Assembly: GCA_945965275.1 (NCBI GenBank)
Contig: CAMFNB010000003.1
Coordinates: 1-57,709, forward strand
Reading direction: 5' to 3'
DNA: 57,709 nt
Source of the DNA: an uncultured Clostridia bacterium
GTDB taxonomy: Bacteria; Bacillota; Clostridia; UBA1212; SIG427
In this document: positions 43,048 to 50,384 of the stretch, in pieces
Layout: each line of letters opens with the position of its first letter
Numbering within the stretch: position 1 is the first letter of the stretch
The notes under the pieces: generated by a model
The model's input: the letters and a program-made list of their open reading frames with translations, nothing else
What the model was told of the DNA's origin: nothing
The model's database searches: none
Position numbers and translations under genes: made by a program

Positions 43048-43085
43048 CAAGAAGACATTTATTCAAGAAGGGGGAAACAAAATGA
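42902..43085 (+). pseudogene. displaced cdaA 3' end (second duplication copy)
   Basis: The second copy continues in another frame through the residues of the DAC C-terminus and the original tail RRHLFKKGETK to a TGA at 43083-43085 that overlaps the cdaR ATG (ATGA). It has no start signal of its own and is presumably not made as a separate protein. Confidence 0.75.
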
Positions 43086-44395
43086 AAAGAGATAAAGTTT
43101 CCGCCTTTATGAAATCAAATACATTCTATATCATTGTATCGGTGGCATTTGCCATTGTTGCATGGCTGCTGGTGCTCAGCTCCCAGAATCCGACGGAAAC
43201 GAGAACAATTGAAGTTCCGATTACATTCATAAACAGAAATGTTCTTGCAGAGCAGGATCTTGTTGACACAAGTATCACAACCCAGCCGTCAAAGGTTACC
43301 GTAAAAGTAAAGGGAGCTGAAGCTTTTATCGAGCAGATTCAGCCCAGTGATATTTATGTGGAAGCAGACTACAGCCAGATTACCGAAGCAGGCCAGGCGA
43401 CAATTAAAATCAGTGAACCTGTTGTTGACGGTATCGGCGTATCAGTTGAATCATATTATCCGACAGAGTTCGAATGTATATATGATAAGAAAATAGAAAA
43501 GTACATTGATGTTGACGTGGAGTGGTCAGATGACCTTGCTGCAGACGGCGTATCAATCGTAGATGCTCAGGCAGAGCCTTCAAACATATTAATCACAGGA
43601 TTCTCCATGCTTCTTGATCAGGTTAAATCTGTAAAGGTAAATCTTGCAGATACAATAAAGAAGGGTTCTGTTACAAATGACGGCTCAATAAGCCTTGTTT
43701 GCCGGTTCTACAATGAGGACGGAGACGATATATCATATAACTTCGATACCGAAAAGGTTGTTGTAAGATACACGACGGGAAAAATCATACCGATTTCTTA
43801 TACTATAACCGACAACCCTGCCAACGGATATTATGTGGAGTCAGATAAGATTTCAACAGAAAATGCAATTATATCCGGTACAAAGGAAAAGCTTGACCTG
43901 ATAAACAAAATAAATCTCGGACAAATCAGCGTGGCAGGAGCAAATGCGACTTTCACAAAAAAATTTGACATTTCCGATAAAATTCCTGCGGATGTGATTC
44001 TTAAGGAGCCTGCGGAGGTAACCGTAACAATCAGTATTGCGAAGTATGAGACAAAGGAGATATCCGTAAATCCGGATAAGCTCAGAAAAATAGGCGAGAA
44101 TTCTTCATATACATACAAGTATTCTCTGGATACGACAAAGGTTGTTGTTCGCGGAGCTGCAGATAAGATAAAGGATTTGCAGGAAGGAGCGGTTTCTTAC
44201 TCAGTTGATGTAAGCAATGCAAAGAAGGGTGTACAGAATCTCGACATAAGATTCAATCTTCCGGAAGGAATATCAACGCAGGGTACATACAGGTGCAGAG
44301 TTGAGGTTTCGGAACATAAGGGAGCGACGGACGCCCCTGAAGTGACATCGACACCGGAGCACAGCTTCGAACCGACATCAGAACCTGATAATTAA
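43082..44395 (+). CDS. cdaR: YbbR-domain protein CdaR, regulator of CdaA
   Basis: The 437-residue protein has one N-terminal membrane helix (FYIIVSVAFAIVAWLLVLSS) followed by about four external YbbR repeats (EVPITFINRNVLAEQDL; VDVEWSDDLAADG; VTVTISIAKYETKEISVNP) and a Thr/Ser/Pro-rich end. CdaR binds and modulates CdaA. AAGGGGG precedes the ATG. Its ATG still overlaps the old cdaA stop, but with the duplication ribosomes finishing cdaA terminate 180 bases earlier, so coupling may be weakened. Confidence 0.92.
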   Translation: MKRDKVSAFMKSNTFYIIVSVAFAIVAWLLVLSSQNPTETRTIEVPITFINRNVLAEQDLVDTSITTQPSKVTVKVKGAEAFIEQIQPSDIYVEADYSQITEAGQATIKISEPVVDGIGVSVESYYPTEFECIYDKKIEKYIDVDVEWSDDLAADGVSIVDAQAEPSNILITGFSMLLDQVKSVKVNLADTIKKGSVTNDGSISLVCRFYNEDGDDISYNFDTEKVVVRYTTGKIIPISYTITDNPANGYYVESDKISTENAIISGTKEKLDLINKINLGQISVAGANATFTKKFDISDKIPADVILKEPAEVTVTISIAKYETKEISVNPDKLRKIGENSSYTYKYSLDTTKVVVRGAADKIKDLQEGAVSYSVDVSNAKKGVQNLDIRFNLPEGISTQGTYRCRVEVSEHKGATDAPEVTSTPEHSFEPTSEPDN

Positions 44396-44407
44396 CGGTA
44401 AAAATAT

Positions 44408-44442
44408 AAGAACCGAACTGAAAATCAGTTCGGTTCTTTTTA
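44408..44442. terminator. bidirectional rho-independent terminator
   Basis: A 14-base perfect stem AAGAACCGAACTGA / TCAGTTCGGTTCTT with loop AAA and TTTTT lies between convergent cdaR and the unknown gene. Confidence 0.92.
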
Positions 44443-44449
44443 TTGCCTT

Positions 44450-44974
44450 TTATTTTACAGGCGGGACAACCGGAAGCATCAGTGAAGTGTAGTCGCTGAT
44501 GAACCAGGGGTCTCCCAGAAGATTTTTATTCTTTGCCTTTCTCTTTTTTATCTTAAAAAGAGTAACAGGTCTGTATGTGCCGTCTCCCGGACAACCTATA
44601 TACAGGGTCTTCTGCTTTCTGCTCTTTGATTTTTCTCTGCTTTCTTTTACTGTAATAACATAAGGCGTTGACGGTGAATAGTTATTCTGCGGGGTTGAAC
44701 CCTTTAAGTATGCGAGCGGAAGATACGAAGCCTGTCTCAAAGGTGCATCGAGAGTCATTGATATTTCGCTCTCTGAAAGTTCTTCTTCATGTCTTAAATA
44801 ACTGACCATCTTAAGCCCCAGTTCTTTATCAACCGCATAAATTCTGAGTACCATAATGAAGAGAGCAGCCACCTTTTCGGGTATGTTCATGAAGCTGTCT
44901 GCAAGATTGGTGAATATTTCCCATTCAGTGGGTAATTCGTGGAATACAATTTCCGTGATTTTTTCAGTGTTCAT
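44450..44974 (-). CDS. conserved-looking protein of unknown function
   Basis: The 174-residue protein starts MNTEKITEIVFHELPTEWEI and has a helical first half (DSFMNIPEKVAALFIMVLRI) and a basic second half with TLYIGCPGDGTYRPVTLFKIKK, PWFISDYTSLMLP. It lacks a signal peptide or membrane helices. The YIGCPGDG...WFISDY pattern recalls DUF6935-type proteins, but I am not certain. The ATG at 44974 is chosen because GAGG lies 8 bases upstream; an earlier in-frame start (45016) has none. Confidence 0.65.
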   Translation of the reverse strand: MNTEKITEIVFHELPTEWEIFTNLADSFMNIPEKVAALFIMVLRIYAVDKELGLKMVSYLRHEEELSESEISMTLDAPLRQASYLPLAYLKGSTPQNNYSPSTPYVITVKESREKSKSRKQKTLYIGCPGDGTYRPVTLFKIKKRKAKNKNLLGDPWFISDYTSLMLPVVPPVK

Positions 44975-45069
44975 ATTATTCCTCTTAGAAACTGTTTGTT
45001 GCCTGAATAATATCAAAAAAACAGGCCACGGTCAATTTGACCGTAACCTGCTTTAAATGGGGTGGGCAA

Positions 45070-45417
45070 TTAAATTGTCGGAAGAAGCAGAACGTCTCCG
45101 ATGTGAAGTACTGAATCATGAAGCTCGTTTACTTCCTTGATTTCATCGATTGCATCCCGTCGGTCAGTATTGGGGTAATACTTTGCTGCCAGGCCCCAGA
45201 GCGTGTCGCCCGGCTCAACAACGACGGGAGTGTAATCGGATATATCTCCGGAAGTACGGGCAAATACAACCGTTGAAATCAAAGCGGTGATTAACAGACA
45301 TACGCAAAGTGCAACAAATGCACGTCTTCTTCTGTAAATCTTCTGCATCTTATTTCTTTTAAGATCTCTGATGTATTCTTCACATGTTTCGTAATCTTTC
45401 CATGATTTCTTTTTCAT
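45070..45417 (-). CDS. LysM-domain membrane protein, YneA-like division inhibitor candidate
   Basis: The 115-residue protein has a basic N-terminus, one membrane helix (FVALCVCLLITALISTVVFA) and an external LysM domain (VEPGDTLWGLAAKYYPN...LHIGDVLLLP). This matches YneA, the SOS-induced division inhibitor of Bacillus, in size and layout. CGGAGG precedes the ATG. Its promoter carries a near-consensus LexA box between -35 and -10, which strengthens the assignment. Unlike Bacillus, lexA is not next door within the window. A housekeeping LysM protein is the alternative. Confidence 0.8.
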   Translation of the reverse strand: MKKKSWKDYETCEEYIRDLKRNKMQKIYRRRRAFVALCVCLLITALISTVVFARTSGDISDYTPVVVEPGDTLWGLAAKYYPNTDRRDAIDEIKEVNELHDSVLHIGDVLLLPTI

Positions 45418-45437
45418 AATAGTTATCCTCCGTATAA

Positions 45438-45543
45438 TTGCAATCGTTTGTTCGATGTATTGTTCTTAAGTACGAACACATAATACACGAACAGTTGTTT
45501 GATGTCAATAGGGTATCAAAAAAAAATTTCGAACAAATTTTTG
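45438..45543. promoter_or_regulatory. cluster of CGAACA half-sites
   Basis: CGAACA or its complement recurs at about 45445 (TGTTCG), 45461 (TGTTCT), 45473, 45488 and 45530, around the YneA-like promoter; only the 45488 site forms a good full SOS box. Confidence 0.5.
45480..45508 (-). promoter_or_regulatory. promoter of YneA-like gene with LexA box in the spacer
   Basis: Minus strand: TTGACA (45503-45508), 17 bases, TATTAT (45480-45485). The plus-strand sequence CGAACAGTTGTTTG (45488-45501) fits the Firmicute SOS box CGAACRNRYGTTYC except at two positions (T for R, final G for C) and fills the spacer. Confidence 0.75.
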
Positions 45544-45594
45544 ATTTCCTGTGAGATTATTAAAACAAATGCCATGTCCAATAAAACGGACTTG

Positions 45595-45623
45595 TTGACA
45601 AGGAACTGTCGCAATGGTATACT
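45595..45623 (+). promoter_or_regulatory. promoter of rpsO
   Basis: TTGACA (45595-45600), 17 bases, TATACT (45618-45623) preceded by TGG. The following 90-base leader contains AGGT-ACC and CGACC/ACCTT pairings that may form a regulatory fold, as in other rpsO leaders, but I cannot assign a known motif. Confidence 0.8.
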
Positions 45624-45714
45624 TGCAAAGGTTTTCGACCGTTTCTCTGTTTAAGGACGATCTCCGACCTTTTACCGGGATTACGGCATATTTATTATTA
45701 AAGGAGAAAAGAAA

Positions 45715-45978
45715 ATGACAAAAGAAAGAAAACAGGAAATCATCAAAGAGTTCGCTACACATGAAGGCGACACAGGTTCACCGGAGGTTCAGGTTGCTGT
45801 TCTTACAGAAAGAATCAACCACTTAAACGAACACCTTAAGACACATCAGAAGGACCACCACTCAAGAAGAGGTCTTCTTATGATGGTAGGTCAGAGAAGA
45901 GGCCTTTTAGCATACCTTCAGAAGATCGACATCGAGAGATATCGCTCACTCATCGAGAGACTCGGACTCAGAAAGTAA
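45715..45978 (+). CDS. rpsO: 30S ribosomal protein S15
   Basis: The 87-residue protein has the S15 hallmark segments [40 protein letters not shown] and [21 protein letters not shown]15 binds 16S rRNA early in 30S assembly. The AAAGGAGA ribosome binding site is 8 bases upstream. It is followed by pnp, the order conserved from Escherichia coli to Bacillus, with a terminator and leader hairpin between. Confidence 0.97.
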   Translation: MTKERKQEIIKEFATHEGDTGSPEVQVAVLTERINHLNEHLKTHQKDHHSRRGLLMMVGQRRGLLAYLQKIDIERYRSLIERLGLRK

Positions 45979-45989
45979 TTTGTTAACGG

Positions 45990-46022
45990 ACAAGGAGCGA
46001 CGCTCTGTCGTTCCTTGTTTTA
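45990..46022 (+). terminator. terminator between rpsO and pnp
   Basis: ACAAGGAGCGAC pairs with GTCGTTCCTTGT around GCTCT, followed by TTTATTTT. Confidence 0.8.
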
Positions 46023-46047
46023 TTTTGATTAATATTAATAAAGGTAT

Positions 46048-46117
46048 CCGGTTCGTAGAAAGTAGATTGTGTACCAAAACAAAAGGTTTTGATTCAGAAT
46101 CTACGTGCTACATCCGG
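46048..46117 (+). promoter_or_regulatory. pnp leader long hairpin
   Basis: A nested stem: CCGG (46048-46051 with 46114-46117), GTAG/CTAC (46055-46058 with 46108-46111), GTAGATT/AATCTAC (46062-46068 with 46098-46104) and CAAAAC/GTTTTG (46075-46080 with 46086-46091). In E. coli a comparable pnp leader hairpin is cut by RNase III and then used for PNPase autoregulation; the same is inferred here. Confidence 0.75.
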
Positions 46118-46140
46118 ACGTCTTTACAAAGGAGGAAAAG

Positions 46141-48255
46141 ATGTTTAAGACTTTCACAACAAAATTGGCAGGTCGTGACCTTACAATTGAAACAGGCAAG
46201 CTCGCACAGCTTGCAAACGGAGCCGTGCTCGTTCGTTACGGCGAGACAACAGTTCTTTCAACTGTTACAGCTTCAAAGGCACCGAGAGACGGTGTGGACT
46301 TTTTCCCTCTCAGCGTAGACTACGAGGAAAAACTTTATTCAGTAGGTAAAATCCCCGGTGGTTTTACAAAGAGAGAAGGCAAGCCTACAGAAAAGGCTAT
46401 CTTAACTTCTCGTGTTATTGACAGACCTATCAGACCTTTATTCCCTAAGGATCTCAGAAACGATGTAGTTGTTGTAAACACTGTTATGTCAGTTGACCAG
46501 AACAACTCACCTGAGATTGCCGCAATGATCGGTACATCAGCAGCTATCGCCATTTCGGATATTCCGTGGAACGGACCTGTAGGCGGTGTTGTACTCGGAC
46601 TTGTTGACGGACAGGTAGTTATCAACCCTAACTCAGAAGAGAGAGCAAAGAGCGACATGTATGTAACTTTAGCAGGTACTCTCGACAAAATCTGTATGGT
46701 TGAGGCCGGTGCAAACGAAGTTCCTGAGGATGTAATGCTTAATGCAATCATCGAGGGCCATAAGACAATCAAAGAGATCTGCGCATTCATCAACGAGATG
46801 GTTGCTGAAGTAGGTAAACCGAAGTTCGCTTATGAGTCATGCGACGTTCCGGAGCAGATTTTCGAAGACATCAAGGCTTTTGCCGGCGAAGAAATGAAGC
46901 AGGCAGTTCTTGCTGTTGATAAGACAGACAGAGATAATGCAATTGATGCATTAACAGAAAAAGTACATGCAGAATTCGATGAGAAGCTCGGAGACGATGC
47001 TCACTGGATCGGAGATGCCATTTACAAGCTTGAAAAGAAGACAGTAAGAAGCTATCTCTTCGATGAGCACAAGAGAGTTGACGGAAGAGGAATGGAGGAA
47101 ATCAGACCTCTTTCAGCTGAAATTGACTGTATTCCGAGAGTACATGGCTGCGGTCTCTTCAAGAGAGGTCAGACTCAGGTTATGACAATCGCAACTCTTG
47201 CTCCTGTATCAGAAGCACAGAAACTCGACGGTATTGACGAAGAGGTTTCAAAGAGATATATGCACCAGTACAACTTCCCGTCATATTCAGTAGGTGAAGC
47301 AAAGAGCTCAAGAGGACCGGGAAGAAGAGAAATCGGTCATGGTGCTCTTGCAGAGAGAGCTCTTGTTCCGGTAATTCCTTCAGAAGAAGAATTCCCATAC
47401 TCAATGAGACTTGTATCAGAAGTACTTATGTCAAACGGTTCAACATCACAGGGTTCTGTTTGCGGTTCAACTCTTGCCCTTATGGCAGCAGGTGTACCGA
47501 TTAAGAGACCTGTAGCAGGTATTTCATCAGGTCTTTGCACAAACGATGCATATGACGCAGATCCTGAGAACCCTGACAACTACGTAACATTCATGGATAT
47601 CCAGGGAATCGAAGACTTCTTCGGCGACATGGACTTCAAGGTAGCAGGTACTGAGAAGGGTATCACAGCCATCCAGGTTGATATTAAGGTTAAGGGTCTT
47701 TCATACGGTATCATTAAGCAGGCATTCGAACTTACAAGAAAGGGCAGAATGCAGATCTTAAATGACATCATCCTTCCTTGTATTTCTGAACCGAGAGCTG
47801 AGGTTTCTGAGTATGCTCCTAAGATGTATACGCTCAAGATTCCTACTGACAAGATTCGTGAAGTAATCGGTAAGGGCGGCGAAACAATCAACAAGATCGT
47901 TGCTGAAACAGGCGTTAAGATGGATATTGAAGAAGACGGTACAATCTATGTTGCAACTTCTGACAAGGAAGCAGCAGACAAGGCTATCAAGATGATTAAC
48001 GGCATCGTTGCCGAACCTGAAGTCGGCATGATTTACGAAGGTACTGTTAAGAAGATTATCGAATGCGGCGCATTCGTAGAATTCCTTCCGGGCAAGCAGG
48101 GCATGGTTCACATCTCAAAACTTGCTGAATTCCATGTAAATAAAGTTGAGGACATCGTTAAGGAAGGTGACACTGTTCGGGTTAAACTCTATGAGATTGA
48201 CAAGCAGGGCAGAAACAACCTTACAATGAAGGACGTACCTCAGGATGCAGAGTAA
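46141..48255 (+). CDS. pnp: polyribonucleotide nucleotidyltransferase (PNPase)
   Basis: The 704-residue phosphorolytic 3'-5' exoribonuclease has two RNase PH domains (about 1-220 and 300-540; RVIDRPIRPLFP, SNGSTSQGSVCGSTLALMAA), a KH domain (IREVIGKGGETINKI, about 565) and a C-terminal S1 domain (YEGTVKKIIECGAFVEFLPG). Length is typical (about 700). The ATG at 46141 has AAAGGAGG; an in-frame upstream start (46105) lies in the leader hairpin. It degrades mRNA with the degradosome or RNase Y complex. Confidence 0.97.
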   Translation: MFKTFTTKLAGRDLTIETGKLAQLANGAVLVRYGETTVLSTVTASKAPRDGVDFFPLSVDYEEKLYSVGKIPGGFTKREGKPTEKAILTSRVIDRPIRPLFPKDLRNDVVVVNTVMSVDQNNSPEIAAMIGTSAAIAISDIPWNGPVGGVVLGLVDGQVVINPNSEERAKSDMYVTLAGTLDKICMVEAGANEVPEDVMLNAIIEGHKTIKEICAFINEMVAEVGKPKFAYESCDVPEQIFEDIKAFAGEEMKQAVLAVDKTDRDNAIDALTEKVHAEFDEKLGDDAHWIGDAIYKLEKKTVRSYLFDEHKRVDGRGMEEIRPLSAEIDCIPRVHGCGLFKRGQTQVMTIATLAPVSEAQKLDGIDEEVSKRYMHQYNFPSYSVGEAKSSRGPGRREIGHGALAERALVPVIPSEEEFPYSMRLVSEVLMSNGSTSQGSVCGSTLALMAAGVPIKRPVAGISSGLCTNDAYDADPENPDNYVTFMDIQGIEDFFGDMDFKVAGTEKGITAIQVDIKVKGLSYGIIKQAFELTRKGRMQILNDIILPCISEPRAEVSEYAPKMYTLKIPTDKIREVIGKGGETINKIVAETGVKMDIEEDGTIYVATSDKEAADKAIKMINGIVAEPEVGMIYEGTVKKIIECGAFVEFLPGKQGMVHISKLAEFHVNKVEDIVKEGDTVRVKLYEIDKQGRNNLTMKDVPQDAE

Positions 48256-48274
48256 TCTGGTATTGAAACAAAAC

Positions 48275-48305
48275 AAGGGGTCGCCCAAAGCGACCCTTTA
48301 ATTTT
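48275..48305 (+). terminator. terminator after pnp
   Basis: GGGTCGC (48278-48284) pairs with GCGACCC (48290-48296) around CCAAA, then TTTAATTTT; it ends one base before the tRNA. Confidence 0.85.
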
Positions 48306-48380
48306 GTCCCGATAGTCCAACGGATAGGACACAGGACTCCGACTCCTGCGATGTGGGTTCGATTCCCGCTCGGGATGCCA
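48306..48380 (+). tRNA. tRNA-Arg (anticodon CCG)
   Basis: Cloverleaf by eye: acceptor GTCCCGA / TCGGGAT, D arm, anticodon stem CAGGA / TCCTG with loop CTCCGAC (anticodon CCG reading CGG), T arm GTGGGTTCGATTCCCGC, discriminator G and genome-encoded CCA at 48378-48380. The first acceptor pair is G-U. Confidence 0.93.
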
Positions 48381-48385
48381 AACAA

Positions 48386-48415
48386 AAAAGCCGTTTCCGA
48401 AAGGAAACGGCTTTT
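48386..48415. terminator. terminator after tRNA-Arg
   Basis: A 13-base perfect stem AAAAGCCGTTTCC / GGAAACGGCTTTT with GAAA tetraloop; works on both strands between the tRNA and the convergent HD gene. Confidence 0.93.
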
Positions 48416-48474
48416 GGTATTTTACAGAGTTGAATTTTCAATGTTACTTGTAAAAATGCCCATAAATACTTCTG

Positions 48475-49032
48475 TTATCTGAAAATATATTTTACTGTTT
48501 CTTCTAATTCCCTATATGCGTCAGTATTCGATAATTCACTGAGCGAGTCAAGTACGGCTCTGTAATACTGTTCCTGGACTGCAGGGTCTTTTTGATGAAA
48601 GCCGTTCCAAAGGGACGCACCTTTTTCGTCGTACAGTCTTTTGATTGAACGCATATTTGAAAGCTTGTCGGCAAGACAAATTTTCTTTGCTTCAATATTA
48701 TCGGAATTTCTTATTGCTTCAAGGACTTCTTTTTTTCTGATTTCCCATGTTTCTTCAGGAGGCCTGTTTCTTCGCTTGTCTTCGGTTTCTGCGGCAACAA
48801 GCTTTTTTACCGTTTCACCGAATCTCTCTCCGATTTCCTCGATTGAAACGCCTGCGTCTTCAACCGTGTCATGAAGTACGGCTGCTGCCATGGTGTTTAA
48901 ATCGTCCGTCATTGCAGAGACGATTACGGAAACTTCAAGCGGGTGAATGACATACGGGAGGGTACACATTTTACGAACATATCCGCTGTGCTTTTCTGCT
49001 GCAAACTGAATTGCCTCTTCGTAAACGTTCAT
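48475..49032 (-). CDS. HD-domain phosphohydrolase, small alarmone hydrolase-like
   Basis: The 185-residue protein has the HD hydrolase signatures seen in the N-terminal domain of RelA/SpoT: PYVIHPLEVSVIVSAM, AAVLHDTVEDAGVS, and later KKICLADKLSNMRSI. There is no synthetase or TGS domain, so it is a hydrolase-only protein of the Mesh1/SAH type. Degradation of (p)ppGpp or a related nucleotide is inferred. It sits 13 bases after the aminopeptidase stop and may be co-transcribed. Confidence 0.82.
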   Translation of the reverse strand: MNVYEEAIQFAAEKHSGYVRKMCTLPYVIHPLEVSVIVSAMTDDLNTMAAAVLHDTVEDAGVSIEEIGERFGETVKKLVAAETEDKRRNRPPEETWEIRKKEVLEAIRNSDNIEAKKICLADKLSNMRSIKRLYDEKGASLWNGFHQKDPAVQEQYYRAVLDSLSELSNTDAYRELEETVKYIFR

Positions 49033-49044
49033 TAAATCCTCCTG

Positions 49045-50274
49045 TCAGATGGCCCAGGTACCGTCTTTGAAAATCTGATGCTTTGTTCCGTCCTCTGAAA
49101 TACCTGTGATTGACAGGTCATCGGCACCGACCATAAAGTCAACGTGAATGACAGAATCGTTTACACCTAATGCGTAACAATCTTCAAGGGACATCTTGTC
49201 AAAATCCTTTATCGTGTCACAATATCCTGCACCCAGTGCAAGGTGACAGCTTGCATTTTCGTCGAAAAGTGTCTCATAGAAGAGAACTCCGCTTGTGTTG
49301 ATGGGAGATTCCTTTGGTACAAGAGCAACCTCTCCGAGATAACCTGCATTTTCATCGGACTGAATCATATCTTCAAGAATCTTCTGTCCTTTTTCGGCAT
49401 ATACCTCAACGGCTTTGCCTTTTTTGAATGTGATTGAGAAGTTCTCAATAAGCTGTCCGCGATAGGAGAGTGGCTTTGTTGAAACAACCTTGCCCTCGGC
49501 TTTACCTTTCATAGGGGTAGTGAAAACTTCTTCTGACGGCATATTGGCATTGAACTTGATTCCTGACGTGGTTTTTCCCGCACCGCCGCACCAAAGGGCC
49601 TGCGGAATGAGTTCAACGGTAAAATTCGTTCCGTTTTTGCTTTTATATGTGAGCTTTTTGAGCTTCATGTCATTGAGCTTTTTACAGCGTCCGGCGATTG
49701 CCGCATTATGCTTTTTCCAGGCAAGAATCGGATCGTTCTTTTCTGTTACCTTTACGGTGTCTAAAATTGCCTGCCAGAGTTTTTCTACGGCTTCGTCTGT
49801 CGGAAGATTCGGGAATACTTTCTTAGCCCACTCGGGAGAGGGTACGGAACCGATACACCACTGTTGCTTTCCCTCAATCTGATCCATATATGTTTTGCGG
49901 ACTTTACGCCTTGCAACTGATGCCTTCTGGAGTTTTGATTTGTTTACCCCGTTAAGGCCGTCAGGATCCTGAGAAATAATCCAAAGATAAGGGGAACAGT
50001 CGTCCACTTCCTTTTGATATCTTTCTTTTATCCAGTTTGGTGTCTCACACAGTGTCTTGAGACTTTGTTTTTTATAATTGATTTTTGAAATAACCTGACT
50101 GTCCCAGCGAATATCCACCTCGGAAGCACCGGCATTGTAGCATTCCTCAACGACATAGGAAACAAATTCTTCCTGATTTACGTCAGCTGAAATGACAACA
50201 CTCTGTCCTTTTTGGACATTCATACCTGTTACAACAAGCAATTTTGCATATTTTTTTTGTATTTCTTTCGTCAT
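49045..50274 (-). CDS. M29-family (AmpS-like) metal aminopeptidase
   Basis: The 409-residue protein begins MTKEIQKKYAKLLVVTGMNVQKGQSVVI, the usual start of peptidase family M29, and has metal-ligand regions NANMPSEEVFTTP, YAEKGQKILEDMI, GYLGEVALVPKESPI, CHLALGAGY and VIHVDFMVG. It removes N-terminal residues from peptides in the cytosol. The ATG at 50274 is used because AGGGTG precedes it; a GTG 9 bases upstream lies within that site. Confidence 0.92.
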   Translation of the reverse strand: MTKEIQKKYAKLLVVTGMNVQKGQSVVISADVNQEEFVSYVVEECYNAGASEVDIRWDSQVISKINYKKQSLKTLCETPNWIKERYQKEVDDCSPYLWIISQDPDGLNGVNKSKLQKASVARRKVRKTYMDQIEGKQQWCIGSVPSPEWAKKVFPNLPTDEAVEKLWQAILDTVKVTEKNDPILAWKKHNAAIAGRCKKLNDMKLKKLTYKSKNGTNFTVELIPQALWCGGAGKTTSGIKFNANMPSEEVFTTPMKGKAEGKVVSTKPLSYRGQLIENFSITFKKGKAVEVYAEKGQKILEDMIQSDENAGYLGEVALVPKESPINTSGVLFYETLFDENASCHLALGAGYCDTIKDFDKMSLEDCYALGVNDSVIHVDFMVGADDLSITGISEDGTKHQIFKDGTWAI

Positions 50275-50328
50275 TTTTATCACCCTTGCTCATTATATCA
50301 TACTCTTCCTTTTTTTGCTTGCTTATTG

Positions 50329-50334
50329 TATAAT
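50329..50334 (+). promoter_or_regulatory. -10 element upstream of polysaccharide deacetylase
   Basis: TATAAT at 50329-50334, 50 bases before the start; no good -35 is seen. Confidence 0.45.
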
Positions 50335-50384
50335 ATACGATGTTTTATTATGTAATTTTAAAGGATAAAAAAGGAGTCTGTTAT

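Noticed and set aside
42801..43085. Independent small gene in the second copy of the cdaA duplication
   Set aside because: Its frame is the displaced end of cdaA; it begins upstream in another frame of the first copy and has no ribosome binding site.
48306..48380. tRNA-Arg as an integration (att) site
   Set aside because: No repeated 3' tRNA fragment, integrase or phage gene is visible within the window; flanking genes are housekeeping.
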